Assembly (NCBI GenBank): GCA_030068075.1
Contig: CM057837.1
Location: forward strand, 25,965,089-26,029,088
DNA from: Paguma larvata
Taxonomy: Eukaryota > Chordata > Mammalia > Carnivora > Viverridae
Direction of reading: 5' to 3'
Length of the DNA: 64,000 nt
Numbering within the stretch: the stretch's first letter is position 1; every line of letters starts with the position of its first letter. A program made the translations under genes and the position numbers. A model generated the notes under the pieces. It saw nothing but the letters and a program-made list of their open reading frames with translations, ran no database searches and was not told the DNA's origin. Shown in pieces: positions 63,053 through 64,000 of this stretch.

Positions 63053-64000
63053 GTCCTATGATGATTTTTGTGGGGTACTTATTTTTTTTGTCACAGCAAC
63101 CCCCAAAACCCCATCTCTGCAGACAGGACTCCATCAAAAGGAACATAGCATGATGTAATGCTGAAATTGTGAACCGACTGGGCGAATTCACAGTATCAAC
63201 TGTCGCTGTATTTCCTTGGAAAATTTAAAATATCCTAGGGTACTCCCGTTGGTTTGCTGTGGCATCTGGTGCCTCAGTGGACAGCTGGGGACTATGTTGT
63301 GTCCACAGCCCCTGGTAACTTCCTCTGCAAGGATTTTAAGCTGTTTGAAGGCCAAGTGAATGGCACAGGTTTGTCTCAACTAAGTGAACAGAGAACACCG
63401 CCTTCTAACCTGGAGCTGTTCGCCTCAAGTCGGCTTTGCTTCAGAAACATCTGGGAAACTCCTGAGCCCCCCTGACACTTCTGAGCCCCACCCCAGAGGA
63501 GCCGATCCAGATTTCAGGTATCTGTTAAAAAAGGGAGCACCCCCGGCAGTCTATGTAATCTAGAGACCCTTATGTTAAGACAAGCCTTCCTGTTTGTCTC
63601 TGACACACAGTTCACTCTCAGAGAAGAAAATGGGAAAAGACAGGAAAGTAAAGTCTCAACCAACAAAGGCCGGGTCTTGCTCCCGTCAACAGAGTGATTT
63701 CCGTGGCCTTGTGAATGCCTCTCGCTCACTTGTTCTCTTGAACTCAACGCTGGTTAAGCGCATCTCGGGTGACAGTGTCTGAGCTCTGGGCAGTGGGGGA
63801 CCCACTGGACAAGCCCAGCCCAGCTCTTGAGTTCCCCCCGCAGAGTAAGACAGGAGGGATGGAGATAATGTATCTTCAAGGCACAACTTAGTGTCAGAGC
63901 AGATTTAGACAGTGTTGTTACAGTTTTCCACGGCCATTGACTGATGTCACCTCGTGTTTTCTCCTTCCCGTTCCATACCAAATAAGGCCATTTCCCCCAA
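63053..64000. other. Terminal flank, no gene recognised
   Basis: Unique sequence without a recognisable repeat. Small frames are present but carry no domain or exon signal. Confidence 0.55.

Noticed and set aside
51700..64000. Possible GRK5 3' exons on the minus strand
   Set aside because: Gene order predicts GRK5 further right, but no kinase exon was recognised here.
1..64000. CRISPR-like arrays among the many evenly repeated blocks
   Set aside because: The repeats are dispersed SINEs of about 200 bases with their own target duplications and random spacing in a vertebrate genome.

Overview
This is a vertebrate nuclear window from a carnivoran, most probably a felid. It carries about 47 copies of a tRNA-derived carnivore SINE: a GGCGCCTGGGTGGCTCAG head, a GACAGCTCAGAGCCTGGAGC body, a CT-rich stretch and an A-rich tail. 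This form is typical of cat-family genomes. There are also LINE-1 3' ends and older mammalian repeats (MIR, L1M/L2-like, an LTR and a Tigger-like DNA transposon). There are no bacterial-type operons, CRISPR arrays or phage genes. Nearly all open reading frames in the window are chance frames in repeats or in the GC-rich island. LAYOUT: 1-9.5 kb is gene-free upstream flank made mostly of repeats. About 9.59-11.17 kb is a strong CpG island with the promoter and first exon of one complete protein-coding gene, RGS10 (regulator of G-protein signalling 10), on the + strand. Its five coding exons are at 10526-10574, 23415-23533, 24735-24821, 35999-36142 and 51217-51363. Every junction has GT...AG signals and matching phases, and the exons join to a 181-residue protein. 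The 3' UTR follows with an ATTAAA signal at 51651-51656. From about 51.7 to 64 kb is gene-free downstream flank. TRANSCRIPT VARIETY: a second candidate first exon (ATG GAA C followed by GTAAGG) lies at 16605-16611 in intron 1. It would give the short M-E-H-I-H N-terminus of a 167-residue isoform. The bases just upstream of exon 2 still encode S-E-L-C-F-A in frame, matching the intron-derived N-terminus of a 173-residue form known in human, but the start codon position reads ACG here, so that form probably cannot start at ATG in this animal. NEIGHBOURS: from known mammalian gene order (not visible here), TIAL1 would lie to the left on the same strand and the 3' end of GRK5 to the right on the opposite strand; no exon of either was recognised. 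NOVELTY: I found no undescribed biological system. The points worth a second look are isoform evolution at RGS10, inverted SINE pairs in its introns, nested and tandem repeat structures, and long variable microsatellites in SINE tails.
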